DNA of 64,000 nucleotides from Monomorium pharaonis. Its lineage: Eukaryota; Arthropoda; Insecta; Hymenoptera; Formicidae. The notes below the pieces were generated by a model. The model did no database searches. It was not told where the DNA came from and was given only the letters and a program-made list of their open reading frames with translations. A program made the position numbers and the translations under genes. Within the stretch, counting starts at the first letter, position 1. Every line of letters starts with the position of its first letter. The stretch is from NCBI RefSeq assembly GCF_013373865.1, contig NC_050470.1, positions 30,363,585-30,427,584 on the forward strand, in the 5' to 3' direction. Positions 50,348 to 62,500 of the stretch are shown piece after piece.

Positions 50348-53300
50348 GTCACAGTCAGTAATATTCCTTCTGGTGATTTAAACGCGCGCCATTTTCGGTG
50401 TGTCCTCCCCGTAGTATGTTTTCTTTTTCGGACACTCACCCCCGTCTCCCTCCCCCGCGCCGTCTCATCCGCGCGTACTTTCGAACGATCGAATACAGCT
50501 GCCGTTCCTCTTCCTCCTCTCTTCTTCCCTTTCCTTCTCCCTATCTTCCTCTCGCGCGGCCCGTACTCCCTTTACGCGGCATCCTTCTCCCGCTCGAAGG
50601 TTCTCCTTAAATGTATAACGCTTAATTGGAAGGAGAACTCGGTCAAGGTGCAGTCGGTCGTGCACGAGCGTGAGAAAAGAAAAGCGAAAGAAGGCGCTAC
50701 TTTCTTTTTGTTTCGACGAATCCCCGGCCGAAGGGAGAGAAGCTCTCTTCTTTATCTATTATATATTTCCCCCCCCCGTAGTTTCCAGATAATTGGCCCG
50801 CGCGTGCAGTCAGCTGTGAGGTTCAGTCGCGCCGGCGAAAACACGGCTGTGAAATGTTCAAATTATGTACACGCTCCGCAATTTCGCAATCAAAATGATC
50901 AACCGATAATTTGAAACATATATGACGATGCAACGGTAATTTAATTTATCATTTTCTGTGACAAGATCTATAATGCCTGGCCGGGGAAGAACACGGAAGA
51001 CAATCGACAATGTTGTCGGTGTCGATGTAGCGTAAAAAAAAGCGTCCCGTAAAAAAATTTCCCTTCTCAACGTGGACGCTTCCCTTTTATAACGTAACGC
51101 ATTCGTGATGTGGGCTGACACGGTCGTGTTTCTAGCGGTGAAAGCGACTGCGTGAAGCTCCTACATCGCCGCGGTCGTAATTTACGTTACCCGAGCCTCA
51201 CCATGACTCGGTTAATGACTCGGCCCAGGTCTACGTACTCCTTCCAGTTATTAAGTTTCATTTTTTTTACGCGATCTCTCACGCGCGCTTCGACAAGTGG
51301 TACACTTTCACCAAACTTGACTTGGCGAGGTAGACCCCTGCATGTGTAACGTACAAGACAGTCTAATTGTCGAGCACACGAATTGTCGATATGACCTATC
51401 GTGTGCCGTGTATCCCCGCGACACGGTGTCACGCGACGTCATCCTTTTAGTCGGAATGCGTGTAACAAGTCGTTACCTGGGGCGGCTTTTGCCCGATTTT
51501 TCGGAAGGGCGGCGCATAGAAACACGGATCCCTCGCGAAATTATAAGTTGTTAAATTCGTCGAGACAGTATGATCGACGTAGGCGCGCTTTCATCGCGCG
51601 TTTAACGTTACACGCGTCTGCCTGACTTCGGGCTTCTCTGACGTGAGAAATATATGTATGTAATGAAGACGTGAGATTAAAGTCAGTTACGTTTAACGGA
51701 GAACTCGTGGTTGGCAATAAATGAGATATTCGTTCTCGTTGTCGGCACGGAACTCTTAACGCTGACGTCAAGTCCAAGGTCCGTCGCTCGTCACAAGAGA
51801 TGAAGCACCTGGAATAGCCGGTCTCTTTTTCATTTCACTCAGGTTACAAAATCACTCCGAAGCCCTGTAAAGTGCCCGGTCCGGAGACCAGGGAAGGCAC
51901 GTGCATGTTCGTGTGGGAGTGCATCAAGTCCGAGGGGACGCACGTGGGTGTGTGCGTGGACACCTTCATGTTCGGCAGTTGCTGCGTTCACAACACGACG
52001 GTAAACACGATAGGCACCTCTTCTCATCATTCTCATCATCAGCAGCATCACGGTACGAGTACACTCAGGCCAGGTCTACTCCTGGAGCCAACGGGGAACG
52101 AGACCATCAGATTGACGTCGACTTCCCTCTTGGGCTTCCCCTCGACAGCGTCGAGCACCACGAAGCCGAATTTCCATCACTTCTCGGGATCCGGCGGGGC
52201 CTCAACCAGACCGATGAAACCATACTCGCACGGTGTCGGGCGGCCCTTGCAGAAGAGGCCGCACGCCAAGCCAACGTCCGAGCACGACGTCAACGTGCTG
52301 CAGACCCCCGCGGAGGTGTCCTCCGCGTCTACGAACACGTGGACGGAAGGGTGGCCGCAGGAAACGAAGAGACCGGGTCATCACGCGGGTCACTCTCATC
52401 ATCACAAGACCAGACCGGAGAACGATAGAACGCCGAGCGAGAGACCGTCGCCCGTTCAAAGCCAACCGGGTTTCAAGGACAAGCTGGACACACATAATAC
52501 TCTAATAGTGCGCTTGCCGGGGAAGGAGCATGCCGAAGACGAGGTCGTTGGTACGAGCAAGCCGAACAAACAGGGCAAACCGGGTAAACCGGGCAATCAA
52601 AGGCCCTTTGAGTCGCGGCCGGACGACGGGAAGACCGAAGACGCCGATCTCAGCGTGCAGGAGACGATAAATCGACCGAATGTCAATTCCGTCATTGAAA
52701 GTGTAAGGAAGGAAACTTTGTTATTATAACTCGTGATTCAGCGAGATGACTTTAGAGAAGAATCTGTTGTGTAACATTCCCCTCGTATCATCGAGAGTTT
52801 ACTTTTTAGTTAGGCGCCTAAGATTTAGAGCTGTTTTAAAATTCAAAAATTCTTCGCTCACTTTAATAAACAATTGCATGAAAAAAATTCTATATATTAA
52901 TAATCATAAAAGTAACACAAAAGTAACTCATACACGTTTAATGTATCCTGTTTTCGTGCTAGCGAATGTTTCTCTTTTCTATTTATTGAACAGTGAATTA
53001 AGAATGTTGAGATTAATATTTGATAAAAATTTAATAAAAATATTCTTTTAACCATATGCACGGTTAAGGAAATATTTACAGCTAGCAGAACTATTTCCGG
53101 CGCGATATAAGCAGCGAGTTTAACGGAGTATCGATTTTCCGCCAGGATACGGGAAAAGAGTCACGTCCGGGTTTGAATTTCGTGCACACCGAAAGGCCAC
53201 ACTGGGCGACCAAGCCAGCGCAGTCGAAACCATCGTCGACGGACTTCTCGAAGCCGTACTTTTCAATCAAAACGACCACTTATCGACCAATAATAAGCAA

Positions 53301-55447
53301 TCAGCCTGATCACAGACCGAATTTCATTTCGAGGCCTAACTGGGTACTGTCCACGAAAACGTCGACGACAACGACGACGACTGTCAGGCCGACGTACGCC
53401 AGGCAGCCGTCCACCAGGTATGTAACTCGTTTTTAAGTTGTACCGATTTAAGCTGCAATACATATGTTAATATATCGCTTTCCTTCCATCAGTACTTTTT
53501 CTTGTATGTATTAATGCGGCAAAAATTCACAGCGTTATATTAACATTATCACGCGATGTACACAGTAGTATTTGCATATATTGCGTATATCGAGCCCAAC
53601 TTAAAATTTATCTTTCATTCTAGCGCAGCCGGATCCGTGCCACAAACCTCTCACTGGCAAGTGACCACGGAACCGGCGTTCGTCACAAAACAAAAACCGT
53701 CCTCGGTGTCGTCCTCATTCTCGTCATCCTTACCAACGTCGCTCTCCTCGCCGTCGTTGTCGTCGTCTTCGTCATCCAAACCGACAACCGCGATTACCGT
53801 GCCGGAAACGGTACGAATACCGTCTTCAGGTACGAGTTCCCATTTCTGGTCGAACAGCTGGACACCGCCTAGGCCGTCCTTGAAACCGCACTGGACCGAC
53901 AGTCCCGGCCTCCTTCACAATGGCCCAGAAAACTTTCCACCGCGGCCGAGCCTGAAACCGACCGAATCGCAACAGGTACATCAACATTATTCGCCACTTT
54001 ACATCTTACACATGTTCATAAATAAGTCTTTATCGTAACTCACAATGAGATAATGCTTATACCTTAGTTTTGTGTTCGATGCTTATTATTGTTTCATAGA
54101 GCACCGAGTACCAGAAGCCGTTGGGCTCGGCGCATTACATAACGACATCCCACTTGGAGACTTCAACGAGGCCGCGGCCGACGAAAAAAACCACGATACA
54201 GAGCACGACGCCGTCCACGTTGTTGTCCTCCGCGAGCGGCACGACCAGCCTTACGACCGCGATGGCAACGGCGACGACCACGAGGAGCACGACCAGCTCG
54301 AGCACGAGCGTCGCCACGGCGCAGGGATCCTCCACCACCGAGGAGGCGGCGAGCGAGAAGGCGACGGGCTCGGTGATGACGGTTGCGGCCGCCGAGGAGA
54401 GCAGGAACATGCAGTGCGGCGTGCCGCCGCTGTTCCCGCGGCCGGAAACCAGGATCGTCGGCGGCAAGGACGCGTCGTTCGGCCGCTGGCCCTGGCAGGT
54501 GTCCGTGCGCAGGACCTCCTTCTTCGGCTTCTCGAGCACCCATCGCTGCGGCGGGGCGGTGCTCAACGAAAACTGGATCGCCACTGCGGGCCATTGCGTC
54601 GACGAGTGAGTTACGCTTTTTCGATCCTTTTTCGGTTACGACGCACGGTTAAACGGCCGTTTCCGGTTTCAGTTTGCTGACGTCGCAAATCCGGATACGA
54701 GTCGGCGAGTACGACTTCTCGTCCGTGCAAGAGCGGCTGCCCTACGTGGAGCGCGGCGTCGCCAAGAAGGTCGTACATCCCAAGTATAACTTCTTTACGT
54801 ACGAGTACGACCTCGCGCTGGTGCGACTCGAGAGCTCCTTAACATTCGCCGCGCACATCTCGCCGATCTGTCTGCCGGCCACGGACGACCTCCTGATCGG
54901 GGAGAACGCGACGGTCACCGGCTGGGGAAGGTTGAGCGAGGGTGGCACGTTGCCCTCGGTCTTACAAGAAGTAACTATCGGCTTTTAACGATTAAAGCCC
55001 TGATATACTGGGATATCGGGGTTTAAATATTTTTCTAATTTTTATTATTTTCTCTCTTTCAAGGTATCCGTGCCGATAGTGAGCAACGACAGGTGCAAGT
55101 CGATGTTCTTGAGGGCCGGCAGACACGAGTTTATACCAGACATTTTTCTCTGCGCCGGTTATGAGACCGGGGGGCAGGATTCGTGTCAGGTACGTGCGTG
55201 CGTGCCTATAATCGCGAAAATAAACTCTCTGTTTACGTTTCGAAACTTCCGCTAAGAGAGATTTTTGCGTTCTTGTTGCATCACACAGGGCGACTCTGGT
55301 GGGCCTCTCCAGGTTCGCGGAAAGGATGGCAGGTACTTCCTCGCTGGTATCATATCCTGGGGCATCGGCTGCGCGGAGGCCAACCTACCGGGCGTCTGCA
55401 CGCGGATATCCAAGTTCGTACCGTGGATTTTGAAGAATGTCGTCTGA
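50272..55447 (+). CDS. Sb: Stubble-type modular trypsin-like serine protease (8 coding exons)
   Basis: Spliced CDS: 50272-50347, 51843-52702, 53089-53417, 53624-53975, 54100-54605, 54673-54970, 55064-55189, 55289-55447. This is 2,706 nt, or 901 codons plus stop, with all phases consistent. Domains in order: hydrophobic N-terminal segment (about residues 3-17), six-cysteine clip-like knot (C34, C46, C52, C63, C72, C73), Ser/Thr/Pro/His-rich stalk (about 75-640), linker Cys645, activation site R657/IVGG, and S1 protease domain (658-901). The catalytic residues are His704 (TAGHC), Asp754 (DLAL) and Ser852 (GDSGGP). Asp846 at the base of the S1 pocket predicts cleavage after Arg or Lys. The protease domain matches what I know of Drosophila Stubble almost motif for motif (RRTSFFGFSSTHRCGG, GGQDSCQGDSGGP). 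Stubble is a type II membrane protease acting in epithelial and appendage morphogenesis through Rho signalling. The Drosophila protein is shorter (about 790 residues), so the stalk is longer here. The start is tentative, because the ATG exon begins at a splice acceptor and needs an upstream exon. Confidence 0.93.
51843..52702 (+). CDS. Sb: Stubble exon: six-cysteine knot and first half of stalk
   Basis: The acceptor (cactcag) ends at 51842 and the donor AGT/GTAAGG begins at 52703, phase 0. The first 50 residues carry six cysteines spaced C-x11-C-x5-C-x10-C-x8-CC around ECIKSEGTHVG, the disulfide-knotted domain known from Stubble. The remainder is low-complexity stalk rich in His, Ser, Thr and Pro, ending with a charged Gly/Lys/Pro segment. 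Out-of-frame ORFs over this exon are shadows. Confidence 0.9.
53089..53417 (+). CDS. Sb: Stubble exon: stalk
   Basis: The acceptor ctagcag ends at 53088 and the donor AG/GTATGT begins at 53418 (phase 2). It encodes about 109 stalk residues, including repeated Pro/Ser/Thr runs such as TKTSTTTTTTVRPTY. Phase matching to the previous exon supports this acceptor over the nearby tacag and aagcag candidates. Confidence 0.8.
53624..53975 (+). CDS. Sb: Stubble exon: Ser-rich stalk
   Basis: The acceptor ttctag ends at 53623 and the donor CAG/GTACAT begins at 53976 (phase 0). It encodes 117 residues with a long Ser-rich tract, likely a heavily O-glycosylated extracellular spacer. Confidence 0.85.
54100..54605 (+). 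CDS. Sb: Stubble exon: stalk end, activation site, catalytic His
   Basis: The acceptor tttcatag ends at 54099 and the donor GA/GTGAGT begins at 54606 (phase 2). It encodes a Thr/Ser-rich stretch, then CGVPPLFPRPETR, the activation sequence IVGGKDASFGRWPWQ, and the His motif TAGHC (His704). GC-rich ORFs in other frames here are shadows. Confidence 0.93.
54673..54970 (+). CDS. Sb: Stubble exon: catalytic Asp
   Basis: The acceptor tttcag ends at 54672 and the donor GAA/GTAACT begins at 54971. It encodes the segment from RIRVGEYDF through YEYDLALVRLE (Asp754) to ATVTGWGRLSEGGTLPSVLQ. Confidence 0.93.
55064..55189 (+). CDS. Sb: Stubble exon: S1 pocket Asp
   Basis: The acceptor tttcaag ends at 55063 and the donor CAG/GTACGT begins at 55190. 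Its 42 codons begin VSVPIVSNDRCKSMF and end GGQDSCQ, including the trypsin-type specificity aspartate (Asp846). Confidence 0.93.
55289..55447 (+). CDS. Sb: Stubble terminal exon: catalytic Ser
   Basis: The acceptor acacag ends at 55288 and the TGA stop is at 55445-55447. It encodes GDSGGPLQ (Ser852), then SWGIGCAEANLPGVCTRIS and the C-terminal helix FVPWILKNVV. Confidence 0.93.
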   Translation, partial: GDSGGPLQVRGKDGRYFLAGIISWGIGCAEANLPGVCTRISKFVPWILKNVV

Positions 55448-55790
55448 TTTGTTAGGCGAGGAAACGCGCGAAGGGACGAAATTCATCGCCCAGAGACTCG
55501 CCAGCAATTCACGGTGTCGTCCCGTGCGATATCAAAAGACATTATCTTAAATTCGTTACGTCAATGAAAATAAGCGCTTTTATATCGTTTGCATTTATTT
55601 ATTTGCATTTACACTGCCACTCACGGAGTAAAGATCCTGGTCGCTATATATAAATATTATATTAGTGACGTATGTGAAATCTCGTGCATTTATAGCAGCA
55701 CACTGAACTGTATTTATACATAAAAGTAAGTAAGGAAATAATATATTTGCTAGATTAAGGCTAAACAAACAAGGGAAGTCTGAGTTGTGT

Positions 55791-55796
55791 AATAAA
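55791..55796 (+). terminator. Possible polyadenylation signal of Stubble
   Basis: The first AATAAA on the + strand after the stop, about 345 bp downstream. An AT-rich 3' flank follows. No transcript data are available to confirm its use. Confidence 0.35.
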
Positions 55797-56391
55797 AAGA
55801 TCAAAGGAGTAATCTCAATAGCTTTCAAAGATATATCGTTATCATTCTTGCCACTTTGCCTCTGCATAGGAAATATATATATGATATACACATATATACA
55901 AACACATATACACTGAAAAGAAATTAAGAAAGAATCGTTAATTTGTAAATTACATATATGATTGTTTTATTGTTGTAAAACCAATTTCAAAATTAGACAC
56001 TGTCGATTTTGTAACTTAGACAAATGTAACTAGAGCTAAAAACAAATAAAAAATATGAATGTTTATAATTAAGAATCGCAATTTCGATTCTTATAGTTTT
56101 CATTAAAAAATGCATAATAAGTATCTGCTTTTATTAATTAGCAAAATGTATAAAAAGTTTACCCTTCGTTGTACGGCATGAGATAGCTTGGAATATTTTT
56201 TCCAATGCTCAATCCCATATCTTTCAAGTTACGCTCACTGCCGCTTTTCTATCTTTTATATTTCTTTATTTACATATAGGAATTTGTACAGAGCACAATA
56301 TTAATTGCGTGTACTTGATAGTAATTGTGTGCGAGCTAATAGGAAGTTTATATTGTAAAATTATTTATAAGTATCGTCAAATAAACGAGTG

Positions 56392-56397
56392 TTTATT
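56392..56397 (-). terminator. Possible polyadenylation signal of serpin gene
   Basis: AATAAA on the - strand about 30 bp past the serpin stop codon. Confidence 0.4.
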
Positions 56398-56426
56398 TAA
56401 ATCTTAGCAATTCGTAGATTATATCC

Positions 56427-56566
56427 CTACAATATTCTCGAATTAAGCGGATCGTCCACTCGACCGGTGATTAGACTCACTGAGGTCTCGGTGTCGACAA
56501 TGAAATAAAGAAAGGGATGCAGAGCTGTGAAAGGTTCAGGCCCAGCTCTCTCGAATAGACCGTTGC
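56427..56566 (-). CDS. Serpin terminal exon
   Basis: The acceptor tttcag borders 56566 and the TAG stop is at 56427-56429. It encodes NGLFERAGPEPFTALHPFLY and the rest of the serpin C-terminal signature. It is separated from the previous exon by an AT-rich intron of about 2.7 kb. Confidence 0.9.
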
Positions 56567-59500
56567 CTGAAAGAAATTTATAATCGTCTTGTAAATTTTT
56601 ACTATTTAGAATTAATCACAGAAAATATAAAAAATGTTTTTAATATTTAAAACATTTTTTAATATTAAAATTATTTTTACATTTTTATGTGCGTATTAAT
56701 AAAATAAAAAATTAAGTTTCCAAAGTGTTTCAATATTTAGCAATGACAAATTTGTAAAAAGATATTTACAAATTAATTTATGTAAATTACAAAGTTTGAA
56801 ATTTTTTTACAAGTTTTTAATAATACGCACAAAAAATGCAATAATTTGATTTGATGCATAATTCAAAGCTAATAATTTATACTATTCTACATAGTGCAAA
56901 GGAATTAGAAAGATGTTTAAACGGATTGTAATGGAAAAATATTGTAAGAGGTATAGAAAATTATTACTAGTGAGTTTGCAAGAAATTAAAGCTATATACT
57001 TTTTTTCGCATTGAAGAGGAGAGACTATATGTAAGTATTATTATAATTTTGTTCATAAAATGTCTGCAAAATCTTTTTAAAGTAACGACAAAATTTCTAT
57101 TCAGTTTTCAATTTAAAGTAATAAAATGTATAAGACCGATCTGTTTAAAAATTGAACAGAAATTGTTGCAATTCACGTTTGAGGAATTAGCATTTAAACA
57201 CCGTTTTCTTTGGCGACTGGCAAGATGTGATGCATCACAGGTCAATCTTTAGATGTTCAGTTCATTGACTTCCAACGCGCGCGTCCTTCCTTTCACTGAA
57301 GTTGACAAAACTTGCTCTTATATTTTTACGACAATAAGTCACTTTTTACACGGAAAAAAACGTAATGTTATAAACAACCGAGAAATATTCAGTGCAATAA
57401 AATATTAATTTTTTTTTAAACAACTATCATTAACAGTTTGAAAAATTATATTAACTATTATTCTAACTGTATAAACAAAGATTTTATCATACCGTTTAAA
57501 ATATAATTAAATAATATTATATAAAAGATGAGATTATATACAGAACATAAATAATATAAAAAATCTAAAAGTAAATCGTACTCTCTTGCCTTCTATATGT
57601 TCCATTACATTTACTTATTTAAGAAGACATTATACGTGCCAAAAATACATGATACGAAGGAATAATTTCATAGAAAAGATTGTAGCTGCGATTCAGAAAT
57701 CCTCGAGTGTAAAAAGAGATGGCGCAAGGTCTTTTTATTGACTTCCTTTACGGGCTCGCGCAGGATATCAGCAATTAAATTCAGTGAACTGAACAACAAT
57801 ACTGAGAATATTTCCAACGGTAATCGATAGTTTTGCCTGAAGCTTCGGCTAGTGGCATGAAAATAGATATTGCCTATCTATAGTTATTCGTTTTCGAAAC
57901 TCGTGTTCAGATACGGTCCATCGTTATTGCGTCATAATTTTTCAGGATTAAATCCTACAAATTACATAAAACTCTTACGGAAATAAGTGTATTTTCAGAA
58001 AAGTGTTTATAGCTGCGAATTATCTGCTAAATTTACCGCGACAGCTTGTAATTTCACGATGCATCGAGAAGACTAATGACTAATACTCGGCATAATTCTC
58101 GGTGAAGATGTAATTAGCGGCCAGACATTTCGTGTCTGTTTCTCAATTTTAAGGTTCCGAAACGCCCCCACGTAATTCTGAAGACGCATAGTAATTTTGA
58201 CAGAAGCGCGTTTCGAAGCGCGGAAGCGGCCGTCGTCGTTAAAGACACGGTCGGCGTTAAATAATGAAGATTCAGTGGGAGGAGGGCGGGAGGACGTGAG
58301 AAAGAGCACCAACGGATCAGGCGAAAGCCAGAAAAAGAGAAGAGGAAAAAAAAAGAAAATCAAGACACGATAAGTAGCGGCCGGTCGTTGTCAGGCGCGT
58401 GTTCACAACGCGTGGATGGGGCACTCATTGTCGCCGCCGCGCGCCGTTTACAAATTATGCGCGCAAATTACATTTCTGGAGGGTACTCGAACCGCGCGCG
58501 CGTGAAACTTTGTAATTTCACTCGTTAATACCGGATATTGCGTCAACGTAATTATCTCTCTTCGAACATTATCTCCGCGACGGACGCGGCCTGGGAGACG
58601 GACGCTCGCCACCGTCGTCCGCCTCGCTGTTTGTTTTCTCTCTCTTCTACGATAAATTAAATCACCTATACGCATTCAATGCCAATTAACGTCCGGTTAA
58701 TCTCACTGATTTCGGATGTTATCCAAGGTAATTTCAATCCGCATTCCATGATTACGGGTATCAAATTGTCGGACAGTAATATAATCGCGTGAAAACAGCA
58801 ATCAGAAATAAACACGGAACGTGGAAGTGATGTGCAACGGCGCCAAGTAGAAAGAAAAATATTTATATGATAATGTCAAACACATGAAAAGCCGATTAAA
58901 ACAAACTCGCTCGCTTGATCGATGAACGGATACTCGGATACTTGACAGCGGTATATCATTACACTTACGAGCACGGGAGGAAGCAATTTACAAGCGGCAA
59001 GGGAAGAGCGGGGGCAAAAAAAGAAGCAAAATATATAATTAAGAAATAAAGGAATACAGCGAGATGCTAATGATTATGCGCGTAGCGCGCGAAATTATAT
59101 AAATTGGACTCTTAAATTCAGGACGTCCGCATTAAGGAGCGAGGGATGCAATTACACGTGTGGAAACGGTTACCGTTACAGGTGGGGTAATTGAAAGGAG
59201 AGTAGCGCGATAGTGCATGAAAAGCGATAAGAGAGTAAAAAGAACCTGGCGGTAGATATCGATAATAGTCCCTTCGAGGTGGAACGACATTAGACGACTC
59301 ACGAGAATGGGTCCGATCGGGTTTCATGTAATTCCTTATATTGACCCCTATGCTCTGTTGCACGTCCCTGGCGTATACACCGAGATCGGACGTCATGGGC
59401 GATAAATCGGCCACTCTCGGCTCGAACACATCCAGGATTCCCAGCTGCGAAAGAAACAGGTAAAGGAAGGAAGATCACTTAGAGAGATTACGCAAGTCTC

Positions 59501-62500
59501 GACACAAATATCGATGCAAATATACGCGAGTCACGCGAGACGTATGTGTCGATAATAATCTCGATTTTCCTCCATCCTCAATCTAAATTCTTCTGCACTC
59601 ACGAAAGAAAATACCTTTTTGTTATATTCAGAATTGAAACTAAGCAGACAAGATGAGATGTAATTTGTAATTAAGTTGTAAGTTTTTAATCATTGTTTCA
59701 AATTTGTATAAACTATTTAATATAAAACGACCCTCGAGATAAATTTTAAGAGAAACTGACTATATGACACCTTCATGCGCGGTTGGCTGTAATTCCGGAA
59801 TAATTTTTCTATTTGGTGCCCACACACATTTGGCATTAGTAGGACATTAACGTTGAGGAGGACGATGTATTATCCGCTTACCCTTTGCAGAAATGACGTC
59901 AATGTGACGAAACCACGCAGCATGAACGAAGGTATAGTGGCCCTGACCCAAGTAGGCTGTAATTGCTTCCTCAACAATCTCAATGACTTTCCGCTGAGAT
60001 CCCTCGCCAGACGATGCGTGTCCGTTTTATCCGTGGGCATGAAAAGTATAATGTTGTATCGGGGATCCTTGAATGTTAAGAAAATAACAGGGATTCTTTT
60101 GTATTATTTAATTGTACTCGAAACTAACTCGAGAATAATTTATATTTAATGCGTATTTAATGTCTAAGGGCCAATTGCCCGTTAATCAAGGCTATTTAAG
60201 TATAATGTTTAAAAATATTTTTTCTTTGCTTGTACAATGCATGGAATATTAATTTGGAAAAAAAAACGATAAGACTTTAAACTGAGAGTTTATTGACGCA
60301 GGTTGTAGATGACTAAGACTGCGCAACTCTCACATTTTTAAGAATCAAAGAAATATCAAAGAAATGGATTAGATCAGTTTTCAGCGGAGATTAATAAGAC
60401 TTACGTCCAAAGGAAATTCGAGCGCGACAGCCTGCAACGATGGAAAATACGCAAAGGGCAACACGGCGATGTATCTCGAAGCCGACACCGAGGAAATGTC
60501 GCAACCGTTCACCAAAAACGACATCTCCGCTGATGAATCTCCGATGGAGGAGTCACTCGGGTTTACTGTGTTATACGATTTCCAAATCTCTAGATTTTGC
60601 ATCCAGATACCTTCGTCTAAAAGATAGATCAATCAAATCCCATCAACGATTTAACATTTTTTAAATTAAAATAAAAACAATAGTTTTCTATATTTTATAC
60701 ATAACTTTCTTATAAAAACATAATTTGATATTTTTATATGTGTGTACATAATTTATATAATAATTACTAATTAACTCATCAAAATTTTTCTTGCTGTATA
60801 AATGAAAAGGCACCTGTCTGTGCTTGTCGCGGCTCTCCATTAATAATACAATATTTATTCGAAGAAGCCATTCTAAGAGACTAACCAAACGTACCTGGAT
60901 AGCTAGAAAAGTATCCGCGCGGGCTTCTCGCTTTGCGCTTACGAAGATTCGGCGATCCGTCCGTTGACTCATCTTTAACGGTATTGCTATTAATTACGTC
61001 CGTCAGGTCTTTCTTTTTCCGATTCATCGCAATCGTATTTCCATCCACGAGAGATGTTGTAAAATTCGTGAAGCTATTTCCAACAGGCGGTACCAGGGTC
61101 GTCGCAGAATTGACAGCGTCATTAATGTTGGTCATCGTTGTCATCGCGAGGTCATCATTCGCGGTGGTCATCCCGGCCGAGGTGTCTATTGATGTTTCGG
61201 TACTCGATGCTGATGTAGCGCCGTTCGCCGTCGTCGTTTCGGTAACGGGACTCGGAATAGTCACGTTCGCGCTATTCGAGATTGCTGGTACCACAGTAGT
61301 TAACGAATTCGTGCTAACGGTACTTAAGGTCGCGCTGAGAGTGGACGTGTTGACAGACATCATCTCGCCGCTCGAAACCGACGAATTCGTTGTCGCTGGT
61401 ACCTCGCTATTCGCTGAAGAGAGAGCTGAAGATACCTGGATATCGGTACTCATCGGTACCGTCACGCCAGCATCGTTCGCAGGTGCCGTTGTCATTCCCG
61501 TACCTACAGACGTTTGAACGTTCTCATTAGGAAGGCCAGAACTGATTCCAACCACAGTTGTAGTCGGAATCGTTTGTCCGTTTGCGTTTATCATCGGTGT
61601 AATCGTCGCATTCGGCGAATTTGCGACAATTTCCGCACCAGTGGACAGAGTCTGGACACTTTCGCCGGAAGTGACCGTCGTTAAGGAATTTACCGATTGC
61701 GTCGTGTTTTGGACAACTGTACCGACACTTGTAACCGGAGTCGCTTGTACATCGGTTGCGCTCATCGTTGGTGCCATCGTAACAGTTTGCTGAGTAGCGT
61801 CCGACGGAATGACTGTTACTTCCGCACCAGCCGGAGGAAACGTTGTCATAACACCCGTCAATGTCGTCGTCGTCATCGTCGTCGTCGTCGTCGTCATGTC
61901 CGACACATTCCCAACGGTTACCATCTCCGGGAGCGTGATCGTGCTGACGGTGGATGTCGGAAGCTTGGTTGCACCTGATGAGTCTCCCATGCTAACGGTT
62001 ACATTCGCCTCTTGCTCAATACTCGACAGATCGAAGCCGTAAAACTTCAGAATGTCCTCATACTCAGGACGGAGTCTGGTATTCTCTCTGCTTAGCGTCA
62101 GTCCACCCAGGAAGCCGTCAGCGTTAAGATAGCTCTTGAAATTAACATCGACGTAATTCAGCAAGTATAATTGATTGTTTATAACACTCTAATTCTAATC
62201 TCATTTGTAGCAATTCTTAGTTTTTTTATCTTTATTTCTCAGGAATGATTACAAGAATGAGTTAACAATAAAAGTCAACAAAAGTATGTCAATTGTGCAA
62301 TTAGAGTAAACGTCAAATTAAACTTGCGTAAAATATGTTGGAGAGAATTCCAAAGGATATTTAACGAAATAATCCTTCTTACTCGCAATCGTCGATGAAT
62401 ATCCCTGAAACCAATCCTGGTAACATCCCGGTTAGCTGGTAGACCAATGGCCTCGGCGATCTGTTGGCTTCCTCTGCCCGCGGATCCTTCGTAAAGCGCC

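Larger units (their letters stand above)
55448..56426. other. Convergent 3' intergenic gap
   Basis: AT-rich 3' flank shared by the tail-to-tail Stubble and serpin genes. Each strand has an AATAAA. No gene is present. Confidence 0.75.

Noticed and set aside
54072..54680. 202-codon ORF overlapping Stubble exon 5
   Set aside because: Out of frame with the protease motifs; GC-rich shadow.
60933..62042. + strand ORFs opposite the serpin insertion exon
   Set aside because: Antisense shadows of the Thr/Ser-rich coding sequence.
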